64,000 bases of DNA from Sphaerimonospora thailandensis (lineage in GTDB: Bacteria; Actinomycetota; Actinomycetes; Streptosporangiales; Streptosporangiaceae), in the NCBI RefSeq assembly GCF_016863115.1, contig NZ_BOOG01000013.1, positions 116,488 through 180,487 on the forward strand. Reading direction: 5' to 3'. A program made the position numbers and the translations under genes. Of this stretch, positions 1-8,143 are shown one piece after another. The first letter of the stretch is position 1. Each line of letters begins with the position of its first letter. The notes under the pieces were generated by a model, which was given only the letters and a program-made list of their open reading frames with translations, did not search any database and was not told the origin of the DNA.

Positions 1-224
1 GACCGGCGGCGGCGCGCAAGCAGCTCCTGCGGGCGCTCGGCGACGACTCCTCGCCCAAACGCGGCTGGTTGATCGCCGCGTGGTACGTGGCGCACGCGCA
101 GAAGTACGGCCTGCGGCAGGTGCGCTATGACGGGGTCGCCTGGACGGCGGCCGCCGGCCACGACGGCTGGCTGAAGGACGCCAAGGGCGGCGGCAAGGCC
201 GTCGGGGCCGTGCAGATCGCCTGA
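1..224 (+). CDS. C-terminal end of an actinobacterial hypothetical protein (partial)
   Basis: The frame is open from the window edge and ends at TGA 222-224, giving about 73 residues. The visible part contains KRGWLIAAWYVAHAQKYG and then a Trp/Gly-rich end. I recall a similar ending in secreted actinobacterial hypothetical proteins, but I cannot name a function. It reads toward dapE with a 24-nt gap, so the two could be cotranscribed. The start and any signal peptide lie outside the window. Confidence 0.55.
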   Translation, partial: PAAARKQLLRALGDDSSPKRGWLIAAWYVAHAQKYGLRQVRYDGVAWTAAAGHDGWLKDAKGGGKAVGAVQIA

Positions 225-248
225 CCGGCACGACTAAGGTCAGGAGAC

Positions 249-1304
249 ATGCGGCTTGACCTTGCACAGGATGTGGGAGCGCTGACGGCGCAGCTGGTGG
301 ACATCGAGTCCGTGAGCGGGGCGGAGAAGGAGCTCGCCGACGCGATCGAGGAGGCCCTGCTCCCGCTGGGCCACCTGACCGTACGGCGCGACGGCCAGAA
401 CATCGTGGCCCGCACCGAGCTCGGGCGCGCCGAGCGGGTCGTGATCGCCGGGCACCTCGACACGGTGCCGGTGGCCGGCAACCTGCCGAGCCGGGTGGCC
501 GACGGCGTTCTCTACGGCTGCGGCACCTCGGACATGAAGAGCGGCATGGCCGTACAGCTCAAGCTCTGCCTGCTGGAGAACCCGAACCGGGACCTGACCT
601 TCGTCTTCTACGACTGCGAGGAGGTCGAGGCGGAGCGCAGCGGCCTGCTGCGGCTGACCCGCGAGCACCCGGACTGGCTGGCCGGCGACTTCGCGATCGT
701 GATGGAGGGGACGAACGGGTTGATCGAGGGCGGCTGCCAGGGCACGCTGCGGGTCGAGGTGGTCGCCCGCGGCGTACGCGCCCACAGCGCGCGCTCGTGG
801 GAGGGCGTCAACGCGATCCACGCGATCAAGCCGATCATCGACGTGCTGGATCGCCACGAGGCTCGTAGGCCCGTCGTGGACGGCCTGGAATATCACGAAG
901 GGCTGAACGCCGTCGCCGTACGCGGCGGGGTCGCGGGCAACGTCATCCCGGACGAGTGCGTGGTGACGGTCAACTACCGTTTCGCCCCGGATCGCACCCT
1001 CGATGAGGCCTTCGATCACGTCCGCGAGGTGTTCGACGGTTTCGAGGTCCGGCTCACCGACGGCGCTCCCGGCGCCCGCCCCGGGCTGACCCATCCGGTG
1101 GCCGCGGCCTTCGCGGCGGCGATCGGCGGCGAGCCGCGAGCCAAGCTGGGCTGGACCGACGTCGCCAGGTTCTCCGCTCTCGGCATGCCGGCGGTCAACT
1201 GCGGGCCGGGCGACCCCAACGTCGCGCACACGAGCGGGGAGCACGTCAGCCTGGCGAAGATCGCGGAGTGTGAGCGCCGCATGGTCGACTGGCTGACCGC
1301 GTGA
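249..1304 (+). CDS. dapE: succinyl-diaminopimelate desuccinylase
   Basis: A 351-residue M20-family metallopeptidase, the usual length for actinobacterial DapE. It hydrolyses N-succinyl-LL-diaminopimelate in the cytoplasm, giving LL-DAP for lysine and peptidoglycan. Visible metal and catalytic residues: AGHLDTVP (H69, D71), the bridging Asp in GTSDMKSG (D95), the Glu pair in YDCEEVE (E124/E125), and a late His in the segment NVAHTSGEH. An AGGAG lies only 2 nt before ATG 249, a tight but usable spacing. The next two genes are LOG-family proteins, the same order as in mycobacteria and streptomycetes, which supports the assignment. Confidence 0.93.
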   Translation: MRLDLAQDVGALTAQLVDIESVSGAEKELADAIEEALLPLGHLTVRRDGQNIVARTELGRAERVVIAGHLDTVPVAGNLPSRVADGVLYGCGTSDMKSGMAVQLKLCLLENPNRDLTFVFYDCEEVEAERSGLLRLTREHPDWLAGDFAIVMEGTNGLIEGGCQGTLRVEVVARGVRAHSARSWEGVNAIHAIKPIIDVLDRHEARRPVVDGLEYHEGLNAVAVRGGVAGNVIPDECVVTVNYRFAPDRTLDEAFDHVREVFDGFEVRLTDGAPGARPGLTHPVAAAFAAAIGGEPRAKLGWTDVARFSALGMPAVNCGPGDPNVAHTSGEHVSLAKIAECERRMVDWLTA

Positions 1305-1329
1305 GTCCGGTGGGCACCGGCAGAAAGAC

Positions 1330-1375
1330 GAAGGTGACTTTCCTCGTCGGCCATTAGACGGGGAAAGCCACCTTC
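1330..1375 (+). terminator. hairpin terminator after dapE
   Basis: Two 14-nt arms (1330-1343 and 1362-1375) are complementary except for one A/C mismatch, with an 18-nt loop that can pair further. There is no T tract, as is common in actinobacteria. It sits 26 nt after the dapE stop. Part of the right arm recurs imperfectly at about 1402-1425 (TTAGACGG followed by CCACCT), which looks like a local duplication. Confidence 0.6.
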
Positions 1376-1475
1376 GATCCCGAGCAGCACCCTCGCCTCT
1401 TAGACGGCGCCACCTCCGATCCCGGTTCCGTACGGTTTCAAGATTGTTCACCTCGGTGGGCTAGCGTGGACAGGC

Positions 1476-2222
1476 ATGAATTCCCAGATGCCCGAACGCC
1501 GCCAGGGCCCGTCAGTGGTCCGCGGCGACCTCGTTCCGAAATCGACGTATGACCAGCGCCTGCTCGATCGCAAGGGCCCGACCGGATGGCTGCACGAGGA
1601 CCCCTGGCGGGTGCTGCGCATCCAGTCGGAGTTCGTCGAGGGATTCAGCGTCCTCGCCGAACTGCCCACGGCGGTGACGGTCTTCGGCTCCGCCCGCGTC
1701 CCGCCGGACAGCCCCGACTACGAGCTCGGCGTACGGCTCGGCGCGGCGCTGGCCGAGGCGGGCTTCGCGGTGATCACGGGAGGCGGTCCCGGCCTCATGG
1801 AGGCGGCCAACAAGGGTGCGATGGAGGCCGGCGGCATCTCCGTGGGACTGGGCATCGAGCTGCCCCACGAGCAGCACCTCAACGACTACATCAATCTCGG
1901 CGTCGAGTTCCGCTACTTCTTCGTGCGCAAGACGATGTTCACCAAGTACGCCTGCGGGTTCATCGCGCTGCCCGGAGGGTTCGGCACGCTCGACGAGCTG
2001 TTCGAGTCGCTGACCCTCGTGCAGACGCGCAAGGTCACCTCATTCCCGGTGATCTTGATGGGGTCGGACTTCTGGGGCCCCCTGCTCGACTGGGTCCGCG
2101 GCACGCTGGCGGAGACCGGCAAGATCTCCTCGCGCGACGTCGATCTGCTCTCGGTCACGGACGATCCCGAGGAGGCCGTCCGGATCGTCACCGAGGCCGC
2201 CCGGCGCAACGGTGATCGATAG
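1476..2222 (+). CDS. LOG-family (TIGR00730) Rossmann-fold protein, copy 1
   Basis: A 248-residue protein of the LOG/lysine-decarboxylase-like family. Characterised members hydrolyse cytokinin-type nucleoside monophosphates to base plus ribose 5-phosphate; the bacterial substrate is often unknown. Both signatures are intact: GGGPGLMEAANKG at residues 102-114 and PGGFGTLDE at 166-174, plus the Arg/Lys in VRKTMF near 150. The N-terminal 60 residues extend beyond the minimal fold, as in the actinobacterial long form. TAGCGT at 1462-1467 lies 8 nt before the ATG and no Shine-Dalgarno is visible, so the mRNA may be leaderless. The second LOG gene follows after 9 nt. Confidence 0.88.
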   Translation: MNSQMPERRQGPSVVRGDLVPKSTYDQRLLDRKGPTGWLHEDPWRVLRIQSEFVEGFSVLAELPTAVTVFGSARVPPDSPDYELGVRLGAALAEAGFAVITGGGPGLMEAANKGAMEAGGISVGLGIELPHEQHLNDYINLGVEFRYFFVRKTMFTKYACGFIALPGGFGTLDELFESLTLVQTRKVTSFPVILMGSDFWGPLLDWVRGTLAETGKISSRDVDLLSVTDDPEEAVRIVTEAARRNGDR

Positions 2223-2231
2223 GGTGGCCCG

Positions 2232-2807
2232 GTGTTCGTCTGCGTGTACTGCTCGTCCAGCCAGAAGATCGACCGCAAGTACCTCGACCTCGCCAGGGAC
2301 GTGGGCGCGGAGCTGGCCCGGCGTGGTCACGGCCTGGTCAGCGGAGGGGCGATCGTCTCCTGCATGGGCGAGGTCGCGAGAGCCGTACGGGACGGCGGCG
2401 GCCACACCGTGGGGGTGATCCCCCAGGCCCTGGTGGACATCGAGATCGCCGACACCGAAGCCGGCGAGTTGGTCATCACGGCGGACATGCGGGAGCGCAA
2501 GGGCGTCATGGACGCCCGCGCCGACGCGTTCCTCGTGCTGCCGGGCGGCATCGGCACGCTGGAGGAGCTCTTCGAGATCTGGACCACCCGCGTGCTCGGC
2601 CTCCATGATCGACCATTGGTCGTGCTCGACCCGTGGGGCCTGTACGAGCCGTTGCGCGATCTCGTCGACGGGATGTACGAGCAGGGCTTCACCCGGCCGA
2701 ACGTCTTCGACGGGATCTCCTGGGCGACCACGGTAGAGGAGGCCCTCGACCTGCTCGACAGGCCGGGTCCGCCGCTGCGGCCGACCGGAGAGGAGCTGGG
2801 CGAGTAG
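2232..2807 (+). CDS. LOG-family (TIGR00730) protein, copy 2
   Basis: A 191-residue short-form LOG protein starting at GTG 2232, nine bases after the previous LOG gene, so probably one operon. The catalytic half PGGIGTLEE (104-112) and the preceding MRERKGVMDARADAF segment fit phosphoribohydrolases. The first signature, normally GGGxxGLMG, reads SGGAIVSCMG (37-46), so the nucleotide-binding loop is altered. Two adjacent LOG paralogs of different length suggest separate substrates. The active-site Glu is present, so activity is plausible. From memory, Rv1205 is the mycobacterial counterpart in this neighbourhood. Confidence 0.85.
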   Translation: MFVCVYCSSSQKIDRKYLDLARDVGAELARRGHGLVSGGAIVSCMGEVARAVRDGGGHTVGVIPQALVDIEIADTEAGELVITADMRERKGVMDARADAFLVLPGGIGTLEELFEIWTTRVLGLHDRPLVVLDPWGLYEPLRDLVDGMYEQGFTRPNVFDGISWATTVEEALDLLDRPGPPLRPTGEELGE

Positions 2808-2967
2808 CGGTGGGGCAATCATGATTCTTTAGTGGTTTATGTGCGATTTGTCCGCTATTGCGGTTAGTGTGGGCAACCACCCGCGGAAGCCAAGGCGCGT
2901 CCAGGGGCGCGCCCCGGGACGCGACCAGGGAGGTTTCCCCCGTAACGACCGCAGGGAGCTGTTTCAT

Positions 2968-3534
2968 ATGCGAGGGCGCGTCCACTCCCAGACGAGCCAT
3001 CCGGATCACGGCCGGTCGGAGACCCTGTCAGGACCGGCCGACGACTCCAGCCCCGTGAACAGGAAGACTCTTGTCATCGCCGCTTCCGCCCTGGTCGCCG
3101 TATTGGCCGCAGGCGGCGTCGGCTTCGCCGTTCTGAGTGGATCCGATGCTCCTGCCCGGGGCCCGGCGCCCGCGGCGTCGGAGCAGGCAGGAGTCGATCA
3201 GTCCGATGCTGATCAGTCCGGTGGTGAAGGCGCCGACCAGGCTCAGGAGCCGGGCGGGGCCGGCGACACGGGCTCCGATGCCGCGAGCGGTTCAGGCGCC
3301 CCGGAGGGTTCCGGCGGCGGGGCCTCCGACGGCGCGGGAACCGGGACCGACAAGAGCGGCGCGACCGGCGACGGCGCCGCGAGCAAGCCGCGCGACACCG
3401 GCAAGAATCGGGCGGACCAGAACAAGGAAGGCTCCGGCTCGGGTTCGACGGGTTCGGCCGCGGATGACGCCGGCTCCCCGGCGGACGGTCCGGCCGGGCT
3501 CATCCCCGGCGAGTGCGCCAAGAGCGGGTGTTAG
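2968..3534 (+). CDS. membrane-anchored protein with disordered extracellular tail
   Basis: I choose ATG 2968 because AGGGAG lies 9 nt upstream; the frame is open further, to 2839, and an internal GTG at 3055 is possible. The 188-residue product has about 33 polar cytoplasmic residues, one membrane segment (residues 34-56, Ala/Val-rich) and then about 130 residues rich in Gly, Ala, Ser, Asp and Lys with no predictable fold. The extreme C-terminus is GECAKSGC, two Cys that could form a disulfide outside the cell. No known domain. It sits between the LOG pair and the DivIVA gene, with a 52-nt gap to the latter. Confidence 0.55.
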   Translation: MRGRVHSQTSHPDHGRSETLSGPADDSSPVNRKTLVIAASALVAVLAAGGVGFAVLSGSDAPARGPAPAASEQAGVDQSDADQSGGEGADQAQEPGGAGDTGSDAASGSGAPEGSGGGASDGAGTGTDKSGATGDGAASKPRDTGKNRADQNKEGSGSGSTGSAADDAGSPADGPAGLIPGECAKSGC

Positions 3535-3586
3535 GGAGCCGGGCTTAGCGACTCGTGGGGATACGACTTGTGGCACGATTCGTAAT

Positions 3587-4000
3587 GTGCTGATCGTACT
3601 CGTCATCGCCGGGATCGCCGTCGTCGGGTGCGTGGTGCTGGCCTCCCTCGGACACGGCGGTGAGATGGCCGAGTTCCCGCCTGACGTGCCGCCGCTCGAT
3701 CTGCCCGACGTCCACCGGATGACCGCGGCGGACCTGGTCGTGCTGCGCCTCCCGATCGGCATCGTGGGCTACAACACGGAGGCGGTCGACGAGACGCTGC
3801 GGCGGGTCGCGACCGCGCTGAGCGAGCGGGACACGCGGATCGCGGTGCTGGAGCAGCGCCTGGCCGAGTGGACCGCCGGGCGGGTGGAGACGCTCCGGGA
3901 GGCGTACGCCCGGCCGGTAGGCGCCCGGCGCGAGCCGAAGAGCCTGTCCGCGGCCGAGGTCTGGCAGGACGATCGGGCGGACGCGGAGGAGTCGTGGTGA
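3587..4000 (+). CDS. membrane-tethered DivIVA-domain protein
   Basis: A 137-residue protein starting at GTG 3587. Residues 2-20 form a membrane segment. Residues 42-95 resemble a DivIVA repeat: VHRMTAADLVVLRLPIG, then GYNTEAVDE and a coiled-coil stretch with regular Leu/Ile spacing. Small proteins of this type occur beside tag and dapE in many actinobacteria (from memory Rv1209) and probably bind curved membrane or polar DivIVA/Wag31, which I infer. Its TGA overlaps the GTG start of tag, so the two are translationally coupled. Confidence 0.75.
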   Translation: MLIVLVIAGIAVVGCVVLASLGHGGEMAEFPPDVPPLDLPDVHRMTAADLVVLRLPIGIVGYNTEAVDETLRRVATALSERDTRIAVLEQRLAEWTAGRVETLREAYARPVGARREPKSLSAAEVWQDDRADAEESW

Positions 4001-4569
4001 TCCGTTGCGGCTGGGCCGCCTCGGCGTCCGACTACGCCGCCTACCACGACGACGAGTGGGGCCGGCCGGTCCGCGGCGACGACCGCGTCTATGAGCGGCT
4101 GACGCTGGAGGCCTTCCAGTCGGGGCTGTCCTGGCTGACGATCCTGCGCAAACGGGAGAACTTCCGGGCCGCCTTCGCGGGCTTCTCCATCCCCGCCGTG
4201 GCCGCGTTCGATGAGTCTGACGTGGCACGGCTGATGGCCGACCCGGGCATCGTACGCAACCGCGCCAAGATCGACGCGGCTGTCTCCAACGCCCGGGTGG
4301 CGTTGGAGCTGCCGGGTGGGGTGTCAGACCTGGTCTGGCGGTACGCGGAGGAGCCGGGGACGCCTCCCGGGACGCCGGCCGACGTCCCGGCCTGGACCGC
4401 GGCCTCGGCGGCCCTGGCGAAGGAGCTCAGGAAACACGGTTTCCGGTTCGTCGGCCCCACCACCGCGTACGCCCTCATGCAGGCCATCGGCCTGGTGAAC
4501 GACCACATCGCCGACTGCTGGGTGCGTGCGGAGGTCACCGCTCTTCGAAGCGAGGCAGCGGCTCATTAG
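3997..4569 (+). CDS. tag: DNA-3-methyladenine glycosylase I
   Basis: A 190-residue Tag-family base-excision glycosylase that removes 3-methyladenine from alkylated DNA. The start GTG 3997 is set by GGAGGA at 3984-3989 and overlaps the upstream TGA; a GTG at 3994 is the alternative. The zinc-snap ligands known in E. coli Tag are visible: Cys4 (RCGW), His17 (YHDDEWG) and the HIADC pair near the C-terminus. The base-recognition Glu is in LEAFQSGLSW (E38). The order DivIVA-tag-DUF3117 matches mycobacteria. Confidence 0.92.
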   Translation: MIRCGWAASASDYAAYHDDEWGRPVRGDDRVYERLTLEAFQSGLSWLTILRKRENFRAAFAGFSIPAVAAFDESDVARLMADPGIVRNRAKIDAAVSNARVALELPGGVSDLVWRYAEEPGTPPGTPADVPAWTAASAALAKELRKHGFRFVGPTTAYALMQAIGLVNDHIADCWVRAEVTALRSEAAAH

Positions 4570-4582
4570 CTTTCCAGGCTGC

Positions 4583-5350
4583 TCAGCTTTCCAGGCTGCG
4601 GTCGACGAACGCCGCGGCGGCGGGCAGCAAACGGGCGGCCTCCCGCTCGAAGAAGGCGCGTGCCGCCTCGCCGGGCCAGCCGGTCGGCAGCAGTTCGACG
4701 GGCAGCCCGGGGTCGCGGAACAGGAAGTTGCGCCAACCGTGCAGGAGCCTGCTGCGGACCGCGAAGACCAGGTCGTCCGGGGCGCTCTCGGACAGGGACC
4801 CGACGAGGTCGACCGCACAGGTCAGCCAGTCCTCATAAGCCTTGGCGATGCCGTCGAGGTCCCATGCCCGGGCCAGCAGCGTGCGGGGGTCGCCTTCCAA
4901 CGTCGCTTCGAACCGGTGGGCGGGCATGTGCAGTTCGTCGAGCTCCGGCGAGGGTCGTGGTCCGATCCAGGTCGTCTCGGTCAAAGGCGCGTACCCGAGG
5001 AAGGTCAGGTCGGCCCGGAGCCGTTCGCGTCTGGCACGGTCCCTGATCGGCTCGAGCACCAGGATGTGCCACCGTCCTGACCAGGTCATTCCGCCCATGC
5101 GGTAGATCCGTGCGGCGGTCTCGTCGAGGCGCCGCTCACACTTCGGAGTGACCGCGTAACCGGGCCCCTGCCGGAGCCGTACGGGATCGAGCCAGCCCTG
5201 GCGCACCATGCGGGAGATCGCGGTACGGACGGCCGGGGCGGCGATGCCGAGCGGCGCGAGCAGACGGACGAGCGCTGCGACCGAGGCGCGGCCGCCTCGC
5301 GTGCGGAGGTGGTCGCCGTAGAGGTCGAAAAGGGCGGCTCGGGCGTTCAT
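4583..5350 (-). CDS. PaaX-family transcriptional regulator
   Basis: Start taken at the ATG giving MNARAALFDLYGDHL (5350); the frame extends 12 codons further upstream. The 255-residue product has an N-terminal winged helix (FDLYGDHLRTRGG, then AVRTAISRMVRQGWL), a PaaX central domain and a C-terminal PaaX_C helical domain with WRNFLFRDPGLP. Family members repress phenylacetate and related aromatic degradation and respond to CoA thioesters, but no catabolic genes lie here, so the target is unknown. It is convergent with tag. A 15-bp direct repeat (4568-4582 and 4585-4599) spans its stop codon. Confidence 0.82.
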   Translation of the reverse strand: MNARAALFDLYGDHLRTRGGRASVAALVRLLAPLGIAAPAVRTAISRMVRQGWLDPVRLRQGPGYAVTPKCERRLDETAARIYRMGGMTWSGRWHILVLEPIRDRARRERLRADLTFLGYAPLTETTWIGPRPSPELDELHMPAHRFEATLEGDPRTLLARAWDLDGIAKAYEDWLTCAVDLVGSLSESAPDDLVFAVRSRLLHGWRNFLFRDPGLPVELLPTGWPGEAARAFFEREAARLLPAAAAFVDRSLES

Positions 5351-5541
5351 CCCCTCCAGTGTGTAGTCAGGAGCCGCCGGCCACAACGGGGACGAACGGG
5401 CATTGATCCACTGAACGGAGCCGGGGCGTTACCTTTTTGAGCCCGGAGGCGGGATAATAAGACATCACAGAAACGTGAATACGCCGGTTACCCCAAGGGT
5501 TACCCCGCGGGGCGGCCGACAACGCGGGAAGGGATACACGC

Positions 5542-5709
5542 ATGGCGGCGATGAAGCCGCGGACCGGCGACGGTCCGCTGGAGGTCACCAAGGAAGGACG
5601 GGGCATCGTCATGCGGGTCCCGCTTGAGGGTGGTGGCCGACTCGTCGTCGAGCTGTCGGCGGACGAGGCCAGCGCCCTCGGCGACGCGCTGAAGAACGTG
5701 GTCGGCTGA
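5542..5709 (+). CDS. DUF3117 small protein
   Basis: A 55-residue protein, MAAMKPRTGDGPLEVTKEGR followed by a short beta-rich part ending KNVVG. It matches the very conserved actinobacterial DUF3117 family (from memory Rv1211, described as calmodulin-like). GGGAAGGG lies 4-11 nt upstream of ATG 5542. The position between tag and pepA/sigE is conserved across actinobacteria. No transmembrane or metal-binding motif is obvious. The biochemical role is unsettled. Confidence 0.88.
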   Translation: MAAMKPRTGDGPLEVTKEGRGIVMRVPLEGGGRLVVELSADEASALGDALKNVVG

Positions 5710-5732
5710 ACCCCCAGCCGACTGTTGATTAA

Positions 5733-5781
5733 GGCCCCGGCGCAGGGGGGAGTAACAGCGGGATTCCCCAGCGCCGGGGCC
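5733..5781 (+). terminator. large hairpin between DUF3117 and pepA
   Basis: Perfect 11-nt arms GGCCCCGGCGC (5733-5743) and its complement (5771-5781); pairing continues inward for four more G-C pairs after one mismatch. It lies 24 nt after the DUF3117 stop and 13 nt before the pepA Shine-Dalgarno. It could be a terminator for DUF3117 or a leader structure shielding pepA. There is no T run. Confidence 0.55.
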
Positions 5782-5804
5782 GCTCCGTTCGCTGGAGGTG
5801 TTAC

Positions 5805-7295
5805 TTGCCCATCGAGACCACGCCGACCTTCGCCGGGGACCGGGATGCGGTCGTGAACGCGGAACTCGTCGCCCTGCCCTTCGGGACCGATCTCACGCTC
5901 GGCGTCGAGGAGTCGTCGCTCGCGGCGCTCCGCGCCGAACTGCCGGTGCCCCCGGGCGCGTTGCTCGCACATTACGAGGCCAAGGGGGAGGCCGGCGAGG
6001 TCTTCGAACTGCCGGTCATGCGTGGCGACGGCGTCGGCCGCCTCCTGCTGTACGGCACGGGCGACTGCGAGGGACGGGCCCTGCGCAAGGCGGGGGCGGC
6101 GCTCGCCAGGAAGGCGAAGGGCCGCGCGTCGCTGACCGTCGTCGTCCCGGAGCGGGGAGACATGGCGGCGCTCGCCGAAGGTGCGCTGCTGGCCACCTAC
6201 ACGTTCACCATCGGCAAAGGCGGCGCCAAACCGGTCGGTGAGATCCAGTTCGCGGGTGGACTGCACACGGGTGGATCGGGCGCCGGTGGCGGGGGGTTCG
6301 CCGATGGGCAGGAGGACGCGCTGCGCCGCGGCGCGGCGGTCGCCCGCGCCACCGCGCTGGCCCGTGACCTCATCAACATGCCCGCCTCCGTGAAGACCCC
6401 GGCCTGGCTCGCCGAACAGGCCGCGGCGGTGGCCGCCGACTCCGGCCTCGCCGTACGGATCCGGGACGAGACGGACCTCGGGGAGTTCGGCGGCATCCGC
6501 GCGGTCGGACAGGGGTCGGTCAGCCCGCCCAGGCTGGTGGAGCTCTCCTATTCGCCCGAGGGCGCGAGGGCTCACGTGGTGCTCGTCGGGAAAGGGATCA
6601 CGTTCGACACCGGAGGGTTGTCGCTCAAGCCCACGGAGAGCATGAAGGCGATGAAGACCGACATGGCGGGCGGCGCAGCCGTGATCGCCACCATGAGCGC
6701 GCTGTCGGCTTTCGCGGCGCCGGTCCGGGTGACCGGGCTGGTCGCCTGCGCGGAGAACGCCATCTCGGGATCGGCCCAGCGGCCGAGCGACGTGATCAGG
6801 CAGTATGGCGGGCGCACGGTCGAGGTGCTGAACACCGACGCGGAGGGCCGTCTCGTCATGGCGGACGCGCTGGCCTACGCGGACGCCGAGCTCGATCCCG
6901 ACGTGATGATCGACATCGCCACGCTGACCGGCGCGGCCAAGGTGGCCCTCGGCCAGCGGGTCGCCGCGCTCTACGCCACCGACGAATCGCTGGCCGGCGA
7001 GTTGCTCGCGGCCGGCGAGGCCGGCGGAGAGCCGCTCTGGCGGATGCCCCTGGTGGACGACTACCGGTCCGACCTCGACTCCGACATCGCGGACCTGGCG
7101 AACGTGGACCGGAAGATGTCGGGCGCCGCCGGATCGATCACCGCGGCGCTGTTCCTCCGCGAGTTCACCGGCGGGCGGTCCTGGGCCCACCTCGACATCG
7201 CCGGCCCGGCCAGGGCGGCGGCGGACGACGCCGAGATCACCAAGGGCGGCACCGGCTACGGCGTGCGCCTGCTCCTCCGCTACCTCGCGGGGTAG
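5805..7295 (+). CDS. pepA: leucyl aminopeptidase (M17)
   Basis: A 496-residue cytosolic M17 aminopeptidase that removes N-terminal amino acids using two metals. The start is TTG 5805, supported by GGAGG at 5794-5798 with a 6-nt gap; no ATG lies nearby. The signature NTDAEGRLVMADAL is intact, as is the Lys/Asp loop GKGITFDTGGLSLKP. The N-terminal regulatory domain is present and the length is normal for the family. It is preceded by a strong hairpin and stands alone, with the next gene on the other strand. Confidence 0.92.
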   Translation: MPIETTPTFAGDRDAVVNAELVALPFGTDLTLGVEESSLAALRAELPVPPGALLAHYEAKGEAGEVFELPVMRGDGVGRLLLYGTGDCEGRALRKAGAALARKAKGRASLTVVVPERGDMAALAEGALLATYTFTIGKGGAKPVGEIQFAGGLHTGGSGAGGGGFADGQEDALRRGAAVARATALARDLINMPASVKTPAWLAEQAAAVAADSGLAVRIRDETDLGEFGGIRAVGQGSVSPPRLVELSYSPEGARAHVVLVGKGITFDTGGLSLKPTESMKAMKTDMAGGAAVIATMSALSAFAAPVRVTGLVACAENAISGSAQRPSDVIRQYGGRTVEVLNTDAEGRLVMADALAYADAELDPDVMIDIATLTGAAKVALGQRVAALYATDESLAGELLAAGEAGGEPLWRMPLVDDYRSDLDSDIADLANVDRKMSGAAGSITAALFLREFTGGRSWAHLDIAGPARAAADDAEITKGGTGYGVRLLLRYLAG

Positions 7296-7322
7296 ACCCG
7301 GGGCCGGACAGGGCAGGAACGA

Positions 7323-7952
7323 TCAGGCCAGCCTGACGGCGGCCAGCAGACCGTCGCCGAGCGGCAGCAGCAGCGGGCGCAGCCGCTCGTCGTTCCTGAC
7401 CAGCTTGCCGAGTTCGCGCATCGCGACCGTGTCCGGGTCGCGCCGGGTCGGATCGGCGACCTGATCGTCACAGAAGGCGTTGCGGAAGGCGACGACGCCG
7501 CCCGGGCGCAGCAGCCGTACCGACTCGGTGAGGTAGTCGATGTACTCCTGCTTCGCGGCGTCGCAGAAGACCAGGTCGTATCCGCCGTCGGCGAGACGGG
7601 GCAGCACGTCGAGGGCGAGGCCGCCGATCAGGCGGATCCGGCTGCCGGAGAAGCCGGCCTCGGCGAATGCCTGCCGGGCCATCCGCTGGTGTTCCCGCTC
7701 GACGTCGACGCTGGTCAACGTGCCGTCGGAGCGCATGCCGCGCAGCAGCCACAGCCCCGAGACTCCGCAGCCTGTGCCGACCTCCACCACTGAGCGGGCG
7801 TTGACCGCGGTGGCGAGGAAGCAGAGCGCTGCTCCGCATCCGGGCAGGATCGGGTGCGCTCCGACTTCGATGCCACGCCGGCGCGCGGACCGCAGGATGT
7901 CGTCCTCGGGAACGAACTCCTCCGCGTACTCCAGGCTGGCCGGTGTCGCCAT
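7323..7952 (-). CDS. class I SAM-dependent O-methyltransferase
   Basis: A 209-residue methyltransferase of the catechol-O-methyltransferase-like type. Motif I is VVEVGTGCGVSGLWLL, followed by an acidic SAM ribose-binding position (SVDVEREHQ) and FCDAAKQEYIDYL, where the Asp would bind the metal. The acceptor is unknown. A homolog (Rv1220c, from memory) lies divergently beside sigE in mycobacteria, as here, which supports orthology of the block. It is convergent with pepA. Confidence 0.85.
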   Translation of the reverse strand: MATPASLEYAEEFVPEDDILRSARRRGIEVGAHPILPGCGAALCFLATAVNARSVVEVGTGCGVSGLWLLRGMRSDGTLTSVDVEREHQRMARQAFAEAGFSGSRIRLIGGLALDVLPRLADGGYDLVFCDAAKQEYIDYLTESVRLLRPGGVVAFRNAFCDDQVADPTRRDPDTVAMRELGKLVRNDERLRPLLLPLGDGLLAAVRLA

Positions 7953-8009
7953 CGGCCTCTCCCTCCCTGCTTCCTTCTGGGACGCAGCCTAGGGGAGTCG
8001 GCCCGGATC

Positions 8010-8036
8010 GGGAACTCATGCCACAACAGGGACGTT
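8010..8036 (+). promoter_or_regulatory. ECF SigE-type promoter upstream of sigE
   Basis: GGGAACTC at 8010-8017 is followed, 17 nt after GGAAC, by CGTT (8033-8036). This fits the GGAAC-N16/17-CGTT pattern known for actinobacterial ECF factors such as SigE. Its position 108 nt before the preferred sigE start suggests autoregulation. It is seen by eye only. Confidence 0.6.
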
Positions 8037-8143
8037 GCACGCTTTGAACGGTCTTTGTTCAAGGCTGCTCGGCACAAGGTGCGCAGGAAGGGGTGAAACC
8101 AGGCACTATGGCTTTAGCGACAGTCCTGCAGAGAGGAATGCCG

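Noticed and set aside
240..1451. Minus-strand open frame over dapE
   Set aside because: dapE on the plus strand has all metal-binding motifs; the antisense frame has composition typical of GC-rich shadows.
5367..7190. 607-codon open frame on the minus strand over pepA
   Set aside because: Shadow of pepA; no start context and no recognisable protein features.
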